A stretch of 64,000 bases of DNA. It comes from Herbaspirillum sp. WKF16 (lineage in GTDB: Bacteria > Pseudomonadota > Gammaproteobacteria > Burkholderiales > Burkholderiaceae_D). Shown piece after piece: positions 28,964-36,937 of this stretch. Numbering within the stretch: position 1 is the first letter of the stretch; the number at the start of each line of letters is the position of its first letter. The stretch lies in assembly GCF_028993615.1 (NCBI RefSeq), contig NZ_CP118632.1:806001-870000 (forward strand). The letters are read 5' to 3'. The translations under genes were made by a program, and so were the position numbers. Below the pieces are notes generated by a model. It saw nothing but the letters and a program-made list of their open reading frames with translations. It had not been told where the DNA came from and ran no database searches.

Positions 28964-30229
28964 CTATGGTCGCTTGGCCGCCGGACACTTGGAATCGGAC
29001 AGCGATCCATAGGCGTCGTTGCCCGGAGTGGTGGAGACCAGCTTCAGATAGTCCCATTGCCCCTTGGATTCGGCCGGCTTCTTGACCTCGTACAGATAGA
29101 AGTCGTGCACCATCTGACCGTCCGGGCGGATTTCACCCTTGGCGTACATGTCGTTCACGCCGACCGAGCGCATCTGCTTGAGGACCCTGGCCGGATCATC
29201 GCTCCCGATCGCCTTCACCGCGGCCAGATAGTTGGCCGTGGCGGAGTAGCTGGCCGCTTGCAGGCTATTGGGCATGCGCTTGGTCTTCGCAAAGTAGCGC
29301 TTGGCAAAAGCGCGCGATGCGTCGCTCTGATCCCAGTACCAGGGTTCCGAGAGCAGCAGGCCCTGGGCGTTCTTCAATCCGATGCTGTCGATGTTGTTCA
29401 TGAACAGCAGCAAGCCGGCTATTTTCATGGTCTTGGTCAGCCCGAACTCGCGTGCGCCCTTGATGGCGTTCAGGGTGTCGCTGCCGGACGAAGCCAGGGC
29501 CAGCACGTCCGCCTTGGATCCCTGCGCCTGGAGCAGGAATGACGAGAAGTCTTCGGAGTTGAGCGGATGCCGTACGCGACCGAGGACCTTGCCGCCCTGT
29601 TCGTTGACGATCTTGCTGGCCTCGGCCTCCAGGGAGTGGCCAAAGGTGTAGTCGCTGGTCAGGAAGTACCACGACTTGCCACCTTGCTTCATGGCCGCGG
29701 TGGTCAGCGCCCTGGATACCGCCGTCGTGTTGTAGGCGTACTGCACGGTGTAGGGCGTGCATTCTTCGTTGGTGAACTGGGTGGCGCCGGCAGACACGAC
29801 CAGGAAAGCGAATTTCTTGCTCTCGACCAGCCGGTTCACCGCCAGCATGGCGGCGGAATTGGCGCCGCCGATGACCATGTCGACGTGCTGCACGTCAGCC
29901 CATTCCCGTACCTTCGCGGAGGCGTTGTCGGCCTTGTTCTGGTGATCGGCCGACAGGATCTCGATGGGTTTGCCATTGATGTTGCCGCCGGCGTCGGCCA
30001 CCGCCATGCGGATGGCCTCCAGGCTGCCGGGCCCGTCGTTGTCCGCGAGCGGCCCCGACATATCGGTCACGAAGCCTATCCTGATCTTGTCGTTCGAGAT
30101 CTGCGCCTGCGCGGCGCTTGCGCCCAGCAGCAGCAATGACGCCGCGAGGCTTGCATGTTTCATGGCGCGTTGCATCGCCGTGACGAGAGGGCGGGGCTGC
30201 AGGCGCCTGGTAACGGGTTGGTTCATCAT
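28964..30229 (-). CDS. Branched-chain-amino-acid/amide-type ABC substrate-binding protein (LivK-like)
   Basis: 421-aa periplasmic binding protein of the Peripla_BP_6 family. N-terminal signal 'MKHASLAASLLLLGASAAQAQ' lies about 22 residues in, so the true start may be internal, but the tandem ATGs at 30229/30226 have AAAGGAGAC directly upstream. Family segments: 'IRIGFVTDMSGPLADNDGPG', 'INGKPIEILSADHQNKADNA', 'GGKSWYFLTSDYTFGHSLEAE'. Last gene of the three-gene operon driven from 32.3 kb; no Liv permease or ATPase genes are present. Confidence 0.9.
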   Translation of the reverse strand: MMNQPVTRRLQPRPLVTAMQRAMKHASLAASLLLLGASAAQAQISNDKIRIGFVTDMSGPLADNDGPGSLEAIRMAVADAGGNINGKPIEILSADHQNKADNASAKVREWADVQHVDMVIGGANSAAMLAVNRLVESKKFAFLVVSAGATQFTNEECTPYTVQYAYNTTAVSRALTTAAMKQGGKSWYFLTSDYTFGHSLEAEASKIVNEQGGKVLGRVRHPLNSEDFSSFLLQAQGSKADVLALASSGSDTLNAIKGAREFGLTKTMKIAGLLLFMNNIDSIGLKNAQGLLLSEPWYWDQSDASRAFAKRYFAKTKRMPNSLQAASYSATANYLAAVKAIGSDDPARVLKQMRSVGVNDMYAKGEIRPDGQMVHDFYLYEVKKPAESKGQWDYLKLVSTTPGNDAYGSLSDSKCPAAKRP

Positions 30230-30261
30230 GTCTCCTTTGATTTTTTATGGGCGGTCGGCTG

Positions 30262-31200
30262 TCAGAAAGAAACCTTGTCGGCGCCTTTCAGGCCGAGGAT
30301 TTCCCGGGCTTCATCGGGGCTGGCAATCTCGTGGCCGAGGTCTTCCAGGATCCTTCTGATCTTGGTCACTTGCTCCGCATTCGACGTCGCCAGCTTCCCG
30401 CGGGAAATGAAGAGCGAGTCTTCCAGGCCCACCCGGACGTGGCCTCCCATGGTTGCGGCGGTCGTCGCGAAATTGATCTGGGCGGCGCCGGCGCCTAATA
30501 CGGACCATTGATACTGGTCGCCGAAAAGGCGATCGGCAGTGCGTTTCATGAAGACGAGATTCTCGATATCGGCGCCGATCCCGCCCAGGATGCCGAAGAT
30601 GAACTGGATGAAGACAGGGCCCTTGAACATGCCGGCGTCCACGCAGAATTTCAGGTTGTACAGGTGGCCCACGTCGTAGCACTCGTGTTCGAACCTGACC
30701 TGGTGCTTCTCTCCAAGCTCCTTCGCGCTGAAGGCGATATCGCGAAACGTGTTGCGGAAGATGTAGGAATCGGAATTGCGCAGGTACGCCTCTTCCCAGT
30801 CGAATTTCCAGTCCTTGTAGCGGTCTGCGAGAGGATGCATCGAGAAGTTCATGCTGCCCATGTTGAGCGAGGTCATCTCGGGAGAAACGCGTTGGGCCGG
30901 CGCGATGCGCTCTTCCATCGTATTGCTCAGGCTGCCGCCGGTAGACAGGTTGATGACCGCATTGGTCGCCGCCTTGATCTGCGGCAGGAAGCGCATGAAG
31001 TGTTCGGGATCGATCGACACGGCGCCGTTTTCAGGATGGCGGGCGTGCAGGTGGAGCACCGCGGCCCCGGCTTTTGCGGCATCGATCGCTTGCCTGGCGA
31101 TGTCCTCCGGCTTGTAAGGGAGGGCGGCGGACATGGTGGGAGTGTGGATCGCGCCGGTGATGGCGCAGGTGATGATGACTTTCTTGTTGTGACGAGACAT
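30262..31200 (-). CDS. BKACE-family beta-keto acid cleavage enzyme
   Basis: 312-aa TIM-barrel protein of the 3-keto-5-aminohexanoate cleavage (Kce/DUF849) family, which reacts a beta-keto acid with acetyl-CoA to give acetoacetate and a new CoA ester. The zinc His pair is in 'AAVLHLHARHPENG' and the N-terminus 'KKVIITCAITGAIHTPTMS' is diagnostic. Conserved 'RVGLEDSLF' near 245-255 carries the Arg-Glu-Asp catalytic set. Substrate differs widely across the family. It is the middle gene between the reductase-like gene and a LivK-like binding protein. ATG 31200 has GGAG 8 nt upstream. Confidence 0.92.
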   Translation of the reverse strand: MSRHNKKVIITCAITGAIHTPTMSAALPYKPEDIARQAIDAAKAGAAVLHLHARHPENGAVSIDPEHFMRFLPQIKAATNAVINLSTGGSLSNTMEERIAPAQRVSPEMTSLNMGSMNFSMHPLADRYKDWKFDWEEAYLRNSDSYIFRNTFRDIAFSAKELGEKHQVRFEHECYDVGHLYNLKFCVDAGMFKGPVFIQFIFGILGGIGADIENLVFMKRTADRLFGDQYQWSVLGAGAAQINFATTAATMGGHVRVGLEDSLFISRGKLATSNAEQVTKIRRILEDLGHEIASPDEAREILGLKGADKVSF

Positions 31201-31276
31201 GGAAACGACTCCAATCGCAATAATGGCGGTGATGAACGGGGCGAAGAAACGGGAAGCGAGAATCAGGAATCAAGAA

Positions 31277-32341
31277 TCAGGCTGCCCAGGCGGCGCCGTC
31301 GGGGAGCGCGCCCGCATGGCGTTCCAGCAGGCCGTTGAATTCCCGGAGGTTGTCGAACGAGGTCAGGGCTTGCCGGCGCTGGGCCGCCGACACGATCTCG
31401 ACGACCTTGTCATTGAAGGGCGTGGAAACGCCGTGCTCCCGCCCCTGGCGGCAGACGACGCCATTGATGTAGTCGATCTCGGTGGCGCGGCCTTTTTCCA
31501 GGTCCTGCAGCATGCTGGCCTTGAGCGCCACGTGCTGGGACCAGATCTTTCGGTAGAGGGGCATCTTGCCCGGGATGTCGAGCGCGCTGCCGAGCTTGAA
31601 GCGCTCGAAATCCTCTCCCTGCATGGGGACCAGTCGAATCGCCTGGGCATGGGCGACCTTGATGCATTCGTCGGCAATGAAGGCCAGGCATGTCATGGCC
31701 CTGGGATCGCGGAGCACTTCGCCGAACGTGCAGCCCAAGGCGGCCGACATGCCGCTGAAGGTCGCATTCATCAACAGCTTGGAAAACCGGATGCCCATCA
31801 GATTGCTCAGGATCTTGGTGCTCCCGACGCATTCCAGGTACTCCTTGATGAGCGCGAGCCTGGGGCGTTCGACGCCGTCCATCTCCCCGATCTCGAACGC
31901 CGAGTTCTCCAGGGCTTCCTTGCTCGATGTGAGCGACGAAACGCCAGGCCGCAGCCATGTCGCCCCAAATCCGACGGCGCCGCCCACGGTGCGGGACTTG
32001 CCAACGATCTTTTCGACGAGCAGCTCGGGGATGCCGTTTTGCAAGGTGCATACGGTGGTGTCCGCGTGCAGGTGCGCTTGCAGCAAGGATAAGGTTTCCT
32101 GCGTGCTGGTTTGCTTGGTCAGCAGGAAGACCAGGTCATACGCGCCGGACAGCGCGTCAGGCGTGAACGCGCAGACCGGCGAAGTGAAGTTGACCGACCC
32201 CGTGACGGTGGCCCCATGCTCGTTCAACGCCCTGACGTGTTCGGCGTTGCTGTCGATGAGATGAATATCCCGGCCGGCCTTGCTGATGAAGGCGCCGATG
32301 ATGGTGCCGAGCGATCCGGCGCCGACGATTGCTGCCCGCAT
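31277..32341 (-). CDS. Ketopantoate-reductase-like dehydrogenase (PanE family)
   Basis: 354-aa NADP-type reductase. Rossmann motif 'AAIVGAGSLGTIIGAFISKAG' at the N-terminus; 'LVFLLTKQTSTQETL' and 'CTLQNGIPELLVEKI' match the ApbA/PanE core; 'KLLMNATFSGMSAALGCTFG' is the C-terminal all-helical domain with the catalytic Lys (K of 'SKLLMN'). ATG 32341 is chosen because AGGAG lies 5 nt upstream (a GTG two codons earlier overlaps that site). Placement with BKACE suggests a 3-hydroxy or 3-keto acid oxidation in the same pathway rather than pantothenate synthesis (inference). Confidence 0.87.
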   Translation of the reverse strand: MRAAIVGAGSLGTIIGAFISKAGRDIHLIDSNAEHVRALNEHGATVTGSVNFTSPVCAFTPDALSGAYDLVFLLTKQTSTQETLSLLQAHLHADTTVCTLQNGIPELLVEKIVGKSRTVGGAVGFGATWLRPGVSSLTSSKEALENSAFEIGEMDGVERPRLALIKEYLECVGSTKILSNLMGIRFSKLLMNATFSGMSAALGCTFGEVLRDPRAMTCLAFIADECIKVAHAQAIRLVPMQGEDFERFKLGSALDIPGKMPLYRKIWSQHVALKASMLQDLEKGRATEIDYINGVVCRQGREHGVSTPFNDKVVEIVSAAQRRQALTSFDNLREFNGLLERHAGALPDGAAWAA

Positions 32342-32658
32342 TGGCACTCCTCGTGAAAAGAAAAAAAGATCCCTTCGGCGGCAGCGCAGGCTGCAGCCAA
32401 TTCAAGAAATTCCGGACGTGGGCGCGCGACGTAGGCAACGCCGTCGCCTGCCGGACATCGAGGGGGATGAGCCGCCTAGGAGGAGGGCGGGATTGGATTC
32501 TGTGACTGCATGACGGCGTCTCCGATGACTCGTTTTAAATGGCGCTGGCGTCGCGTTGCCGCGCCTTGTGTCCAGAATAGTAGTGAGATACGCTTGGAGC
32601 GGGAAGGTCATTTTCGGTCATCATGCAGGTCATCAAAGGACAACGTGAAGAGGCGGTA
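32342..32658. promoter_or_regulatory. Divergent promoter region reductase operon / araC regulator
   Basis: 317 bp between the divergent starts at 32341 (minus) and 32659 (plus). Likely site for the AraC regulator to control both sides. I could not pick out reliable core promoter elements. Confidence 0.45.
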
Positions 32659-33693
32659 ATGTCGGAGATTCTGCCGAAGGCAACGGAGCGGATCTATGCG
32701 CCGTACAAGATCAATGCGGTAGTGGAGGTGTTGGCCGAGCAGGGCATCGACGCGCCATTGGCGCTGGCCGGAACCGGCCTGTCGCCTGCGCAGTTGCACG
32801 ATCCAAGCGCGCTCACCTCGATCAGGCAGTTTCTGACTGTGTGCGAGAACGCGATCGCCCTGAGCCGGGATCCGGCAACGCCATTCGAGATCGGCAGCCG
32901 CCTGCACCTGTCGGCCTACGGGATGTATGGCTACGCGCTGATGTCGTGCCTCTCCCTGCGGGAGTATTTTCGTCTGGCCGTGAAATACCGGCGACTGGCG
33001 ACGCCGCCCTTCCCGGCGATCTGGGAGGAGCGCGGCGCAACGGTGACGTGGCGTTTTCCGGACAGCTTCGTGTCTCCGCCATCGGCTGACATGAGGCGCT
33101 TCCTGTTCGAGCTCCAGCTGGCCATTACCGTCACGCATGTGCAGGAGGTGGCGGGTTTCGATTGCCCGCCGATGCAGGCGAGGATTCCTTACGCCCGTCC
33201 CGGGCACGCGGCGCTCTACAGGAAATTCCTCGCTTGCGCGTGCGAGTTCGATCAGCCGGAGACGCAACTGCTCTATGACAGCGCCATCCTGGACAGGAAA
33301 CCGAAGATGGCGCATCAGCTCACGGCGTCCCTGGTCCAGGAAACATGCGATCGCCTGCTCGGGCAGGCAAAGATATCCGAGGGGGCGACAGGGGAGGTGT
33401 ATCGGGTGCTGATGGCGGTGCCCGGGAATTTCCCGTCGATGGAAGAGGTGGCGGAGCGCTTGAATACGACGCCACGCACACTGCGGCGAAAACTGTCGCT
33501 TGAGGAAACCTCGTTCCAGCAAATCCTCGACGACGTGCGAAGCGCCTTGGCGATCGAGTACTTGCAAAGCTCGAAGATGAGCACCGACGATATCGGAATG
33601 CTGTTGGGATTCTCCGATACGGCGAACTTCCGCCGGGCGCTCAAGCGCTGGACCGGAAAAGGATTGGAGGAGCTGCGCCTTTCTTCCGGGTGA
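32659..33693 (+). CDS. AraC-family transcriptional regulator (arabinose_bd-type sensor)
   Basis: 344-aa regulator. The N-terminal sensor (about 1-210) contains 'YGMYGYALMSCLSLREYFRLAVKY', characteristic of the OruR/ArgR-like AraC subgroup. The C-terminal AraC DNA-binding domain includes 'PSMEEVAERLNTTPRTLRRKL' and 'SSKMSTDDIGMLLGFSDTANF' followed by 'RRALKRWTG'. ATG 32659 ('MSEILPKATERI') has GAAGAGG at good spacing; an ATG 12 codons upstream has none. Divergent from the reductase-BKACE-binding-protein operon, which it probably controls. Confidence 0.9.
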   Translation: MSEILPKATERIYAPYKINAVVEVLAEQGIDAPLALAGTGLSPAQLHDPSALTSIRQFLTVCENAIALSRDPATPFEIGSRLHLSAYGMYGYALMSCLSLREYFRLAVKYRRLATPPFPAIWEERGATVTWRFPDSFVSPPSADMRRFLFELQLAITVTHVQEVAGFDCPPMQARIPYARPGHAALYRKFLACACEFDQPETQLLYDSAILDRKPKMAHQLTASLVQETCDRLLGQAKISEGATGEVYRVLMAVPGNFPSMEEVAERLNTTPRTLRRKLSLEETSFQQILDDVRSALAIEYLQSSKMSTDDIGMLLGFSDTANFRRALKRWTGKGLEELRLSSG

Positions 33694-33742
33694 CGGTGTC
33701 TTGGCCTTGGGTATCGATGCCCCTCAATGCGCCGCCAACAAC

Positions 33743-33783
33743 AAAAAGCCCGCTGCGGACACGAGGTCTGCAGCGGGCTTTTG
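33743..33783. terminator. Bidirectional terminator between araC and tRNA-Met
   Basis: 13-bp stem AAAAGCCCGCTGC / GCAGCGGGCTTTT with an inner GAC/GTC pairing. A-run on the left and U-run on the right allow termination of both the plus-strand regulator and the minus-strand tRNA. Confidence 0.9.
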
Positions 33784-33813
33784 GATTCTACTGGACATCT
33801 TCGAATCTGCATT

Positions 33814-33890
33814 TGGTGGTGATAGGTGGACTTGAACCACCGACCCCAGCATTATGAGTGCTGTGCTCTAACCAACTGAGCTATATCACC
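33814..33890 (-). tRNA. tRNA-Met (CAU), elongator type
   Basis: On the minus strand: acceptor GGTGATA pairs with TATCACC, D-arm AGCTCAGTTGGTTAGAGC, anticodon stem CAGCA/TGCTG with loop CTCATAA giving anticodon CAU, T-arm GGTGGTTCAAGTCCACC, and encoded CCA at 33814-33816. The D- and anticodon-arm sequence closely follows elongator tRNA-Met rather than initiator tRNA (first base pair is intact). A tRNA-Ile2 with lysidine would have the same anticodon, but the overall match favours Met. Confidence 0.93.
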
Positions 33891-33905
33891 AGAAGCAAGC
33901 CCGAA

Positions 33906-33934
33906 ACTATATTGGTCTTTGGCCGGTCTGTCAA
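33906..33934 (-). promoter_or_regulatory. Sigma-70 promoter of tRNA-Met
   Basis: Minus strand: -35 TTGACA (33934-33929), 17-nt spacer, -10 TATAGT (33911-33906), ending 15 nt before the tRNA 5' end. Close to the consensus, as expected for a stable-RNA gene. Confidence 0.85.
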
Positions 33935-33989
33935 TAGACTCCGGACCTTTTCCTGTATTTTTTTGCCGGGAGCGCCTTGCAGGCGCTTT

Positions 33990-34946
33990 TCAGGGCCTTG
34001 CCCGGGCACCAACAGCCTGGTTGACCTCGTTCCATACCCGTTCGGTGGCGTCGGCCCGGTTGCAGTCGATGGCGATGCGCTCCGGCATCGAGCGCAGCCA
34101 GGTCAGTTGCCGCTTGGCCAATTGGCGGGTGGCGACGATGCCCTTGTCGCGCATGGCGGCGAAGTCGATCTCGCCGTCCAGGTATTCCCACATCTGGCGG
34201 TAGCCGACGCAGCGCATCGAGGGCAGGCCCAGGTTGAGGTCGCCGCGTGCGCGCAGGCCGGCGACTTCCCGTTCCAGCGCGCCGCCGGCCAGCATCAGGT
34301 CGAAGCGCAGCGCGATGCGTTCATGCAGGACCGCGCGTTCCGAGGGCTCCAGCGCCAGCGGCAGCAGATCGAAGGGCAGCGGCTCTGACGCCTTCTGCGA
34401 CAACAGCGACGACATCGGCCGCCCCGTCAGCAGCGTGATCTCCAGCGCGCGCTGGATGCGCTGGCTGTCGTTGGGCTTGAGGCGCGCGGCGGTGACCGGA
34501 TCCAGCGTCGCCAGCCGGGCGTGCATGGCCGGCATGCCCACGCGCGCGGCCTCGTCGTCGAGCTGGGCGCGCAGCGCCGGATCGGCCTGCGGCAATTCAT
34601 CCAGGCCGTCGCGCAGCACCTTGAAGTAGAGCATGGTGCCGCCCACCAGCAGCGGCAGCCTGCCGCGCGCGGTGATTTCCATGGCCAGGCGCAGCGCGTC
34701 CTGGCGGAATTGCATGGCCGAATAGGCGTCGGCCGGGTCGATGATGTCGATCAGGTGGTGCGGCGCCTCGGCCAGCTCCGCCGGGCTGGGCTTGGCCGTG
34801 CCCACATCCATGCCGCGGTAGACCAGGGCCGAGTCGACCGAAATGATTTCGCTGGGGATGCGGCGCGCGATGTCCAGCGCCGCGGCGGTCTTGCCGGAGG
34901 CGGTGGGGCCCATGATGGCCACGGCCAGGGGACGTGCGGATGACAT
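33990..34946 (-). CDS. miaA: tRNA dimethylallyltransferase
   Basis: Adds the dimethylallyl group to A37 of UNN-reading tRNAs, producing the substrate of MiaB. Walker-type '[17 protein letters not shown]' near the N-terminus, '[18 protein letters not shown]' and '[19 protein letters not shown]' are diagnostic; '[13 protein letters not shown]' lies near the C-terminus. 318 aa, normal. Starts 3 bp after the mutL stop, the common mutL-miaA arrangement. The product 'miaA' and 'miaB' lie 20 kb apart here. Confidence 0.97.
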   Translation of the reverse strand: MSSARPLAVAIMGPTASGKTAAALDIARRIPSEIISVDSALVYRGMDVGTAKPSPAELAEAPHHLIDIIDPADAYSAMQFRQDALRLAMEITARGRLPLLVGGTMLYFKVLRDGLDELPQADPALRAQLDDEAARVGMPAMHARLATLDPVTAARLKPNDSQRIQRALEITLLTGRPMSSLLSQKASEPLPFDLLPLALEPSERAVLHERIALRFDLMLAGGALEREVAGLRARGDLNLGLPSMRCVGYRQMWEYLDGEIDFAAMRDKGIVATRQLAKRQLTWLRSMPERIAIDCNRADATERVWNEVNQAVGARARP

Positions 34947-34949
34947 GGC

Positions 34950-36875
34950 TTACTGGCCGCGCAGGAAGAGCTTGTCCAGGTCGGACAGGGCCATCTGGCT
35001 CCAGGTCGGGCGGCCGTGGTTGCACTGGTCGGAGCGTTCGGTGGCTTCCATCTGGCGCAGCAGCGCGTTCATCTCGGGAATGGTCAGGCTGCGGTTGGCG
35101 CGCACCGCGGTGTGGCAGGCCAGCGTGCCCAGCAGTTCGTTGCGGCGCTCCAGCAGCACGCGCGAGCCGCCGTATTCGCGCACGTCGCGCAGCACGTCGC
35201 GCGCCAGCGTCTGGGCGTCGGCGTTCTTGAGCAGCGCCGGCACCGCGCGCACCGCCAGCGTGGTGGGCGACATCACGGCGATGTCGAAGCCCAGCGCCGA
35301 CAGCGTCTCTTGGTGCTCCTCGGCGGTGCCGACCTCGACCGCGTCGGCATAGAAGGTGACCGGGATCAGCATCGGCTGCACGAACATTTCCTTCTCGTCG
35401 AGCGCGTTCTTCAGCTGCTCGTAGAGGATGCGCTCGTGGGCGGCGTGCATGTCCACCACCACCAGGCCGGCGCTGTTTTGCGCCAGCACGTAGATGCCGT
35501 GCAACTGCGCCAGCGCGAAGCCGAGCGGGAAGTCGCCGGCCGGCATGTCCTGCGGCGCGCCGGCGCGCGGCGCGAAGGCGGACGTGTACGGCGCCTGCGA
35601 CTGGTTCAGCTGCGACGGGTTGGCGGCGTCGCCGCGGAACATGGCGCCGTAGGCTTCCGAGTTCTGGCGCACGCCCATGCCGGCGTTGCCGCCGAAGGAG
35701 AACGGGCGCGGCTGTTCGGCGAACTGGCTGGAGAAGCTGGCCTGCTGCTGGTCGCGCATCCACGGTATCGGCGCCGCGCCGGTGGCCGGGTTCGCTTGCG
35801 CGGACTGCGGCGCCGGAGCATTGCCGAACGAGGTGGCGGAGGTCTGCGCCAGCGCGCGCGACACCGCGTGGAACACGAACTGGTGCACGCTGCGGCTGTC
35901 CCGGAAACGTACCTCGATCTTGGACGGGTGGACGTTGACGTCGACCAGCGCCGGGTCGAGCTCCATCGACAGGGCATACGACGGGTAGCGGTCGCCGTGT
36001 AGCACGTCCTGGTAGGCGGCGCGCACGGCGTGGGTCAGCAGCTTGTCGCGCACGAAGCGGCCGTTGACATAGAAATACTGGCCGTCGGCGCGCGCCTTGG
36101 AGGCGGTAGGCAGCCCGACGAAGCCGTGCAGGCGCAAGGGGCCGGCCGACTCGTCCAGCGACAGGCGGGCATTGGCGAATTCATCGCCCAGGATGTGCGC
36201 GCTGCGCTTGGCGAATTCGCCCACGTTCCAGTGATCGACGGTCTTGCCGTTGTGCGAGAGCGAGAAGGAGACGTCCGGGCGCGCCAGCGCGATGCGGCGC
36301 ACGACCTCGGCGCAGTGGCCGTATTCGGTCTGTTCCGACTTGAGGAACTTGCGGCGCGCGGGGGTGTTGAAATACAGGTCCTGCACGTCGATGGTGGTGC
36401 CCTGCGCGCCCGACGCCGGCGACACCGTGCCGTGCTGCGAGCCGGTGATTTCCCAGGCGTGCGGGGCGTCGGCCGTGCGGGTGGTGACGGTCAGCTGCGC
36501 TACCGAGGCGATCGAGGCCAGCGCCTCGCCGCGGAAACCCAGCGTGCCGACGTTTTCGAGGTCGGTCAGCGAGGCGATCTTGGAGGTGGCGTGGCGCGCC
36601 AGCGCCAGCGGCAGTTGCTCGGGCGGAATGCCGCGGCCGTTGTCGGTGATGGCGATGCGCTTGACGCCGCCTTGCTCCAGGCGCACGGTGATCTGGGTGG
36701 AGCCGGCGTCCAGCGCGTTTTCCAGCAACTCCTTGACCACGGCCGATGGGCGCTCGATCACCTCGCCGGCGGCGATCTGCGAGATCAGCTGATCGGGCAG
36801 GGCCTGGATCGGGCGATAGGTGGGGGCGGCGGCCGCAGCGGGCCCGGCAGCGGTGGGGGAATGCGGTGCGTTCAT
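34950..36875 (-). CDS. mutL: DNA mismatch repair protein MutL
   Basis: 641-aa mismatch-repair ATPase. N-terminal GHKL motifs: 'ENALDAGSTQ', 'DNGRGIP' and 'GFRGEALASIASV'. A Gln/Pro/Ala-rich linker (about 345-450) follows, then the dimerisation domain. The C-terminal endonuclease metal motif appears as 'DMHAAHERILYE', the D-M-H-A-x2-E-x4-E form found in MutL proteins of species without MutH. This implies MutL nicks DNA itself here. Operon with miaA downstream. ATG 36875. Confidence 0.97.
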   Translation of the reverse strand: MNAPHSPTAAGPAAAAAPTYRPIQALPDQLISQIAAGEVIERPSAVVKELLENALDAGSTQITVRLEQGGVKRIAITDNGRGIPPEQLPLALARHATSKIASLTDLENVGTLGFRGEALASIASVAQLTVTTRTADAPHAWEITGSQHGTVSPASGAQGTTIDVQDLYFNTPARRKFLKSEQTEYGHCAEVVRRIALARPDVSFSLSHNGKTVDHWNVGEFAKRSAHILGDEFANARLSLDESAGPLRLHGFVGLPTASKARADGQYFYVNGRFVRDKLLTHAVRAAYQDVLHGDRYPSYALSMELDPALVDVNVHPSKIEVRFRDSRSVHQFVFHAVSRALAQTSATSFGNAPAPQSAQANPATGAAPIPWMRDQQQASFSSQFAEQPRPFSFGGNAGMGVRQNSEAYGAMFRGDAANPSQLNQSQAPYTSAFAPRAGAPQDMPAGDFPLGFALAQLHGIYVLAQNSAGLVVVDMHAAHERILYEQLKNALDEKEMFVQPMLIPVTFYADAVEVGTAEEHQETLSALGFDIAVMSPTTLAVRAVPALLKNADAQTLARDVLRDVREYGGSRVLLERRNELLGTLACHTAVRANRSLTIPEMNALLRQMEATERSDQCNHGRPTWSQMALSDLDKLFLRGQ

Positions 36876-36937
36876 GCCGCGATTATACCGTCGTCAGCCG
36901 CCCGCCCGGGAGCGGGGGCGGGCGCCCGGCAAGGCGC

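Noticed and set aside
27125..33693. Catabolic patch as a recently acquired island
   Set aside because: No transposase, integrase, flanking direct repeats or clear base-composition shift, and the tRNA next to it (33814-33890) has no repeated 3' fragment that I can see.
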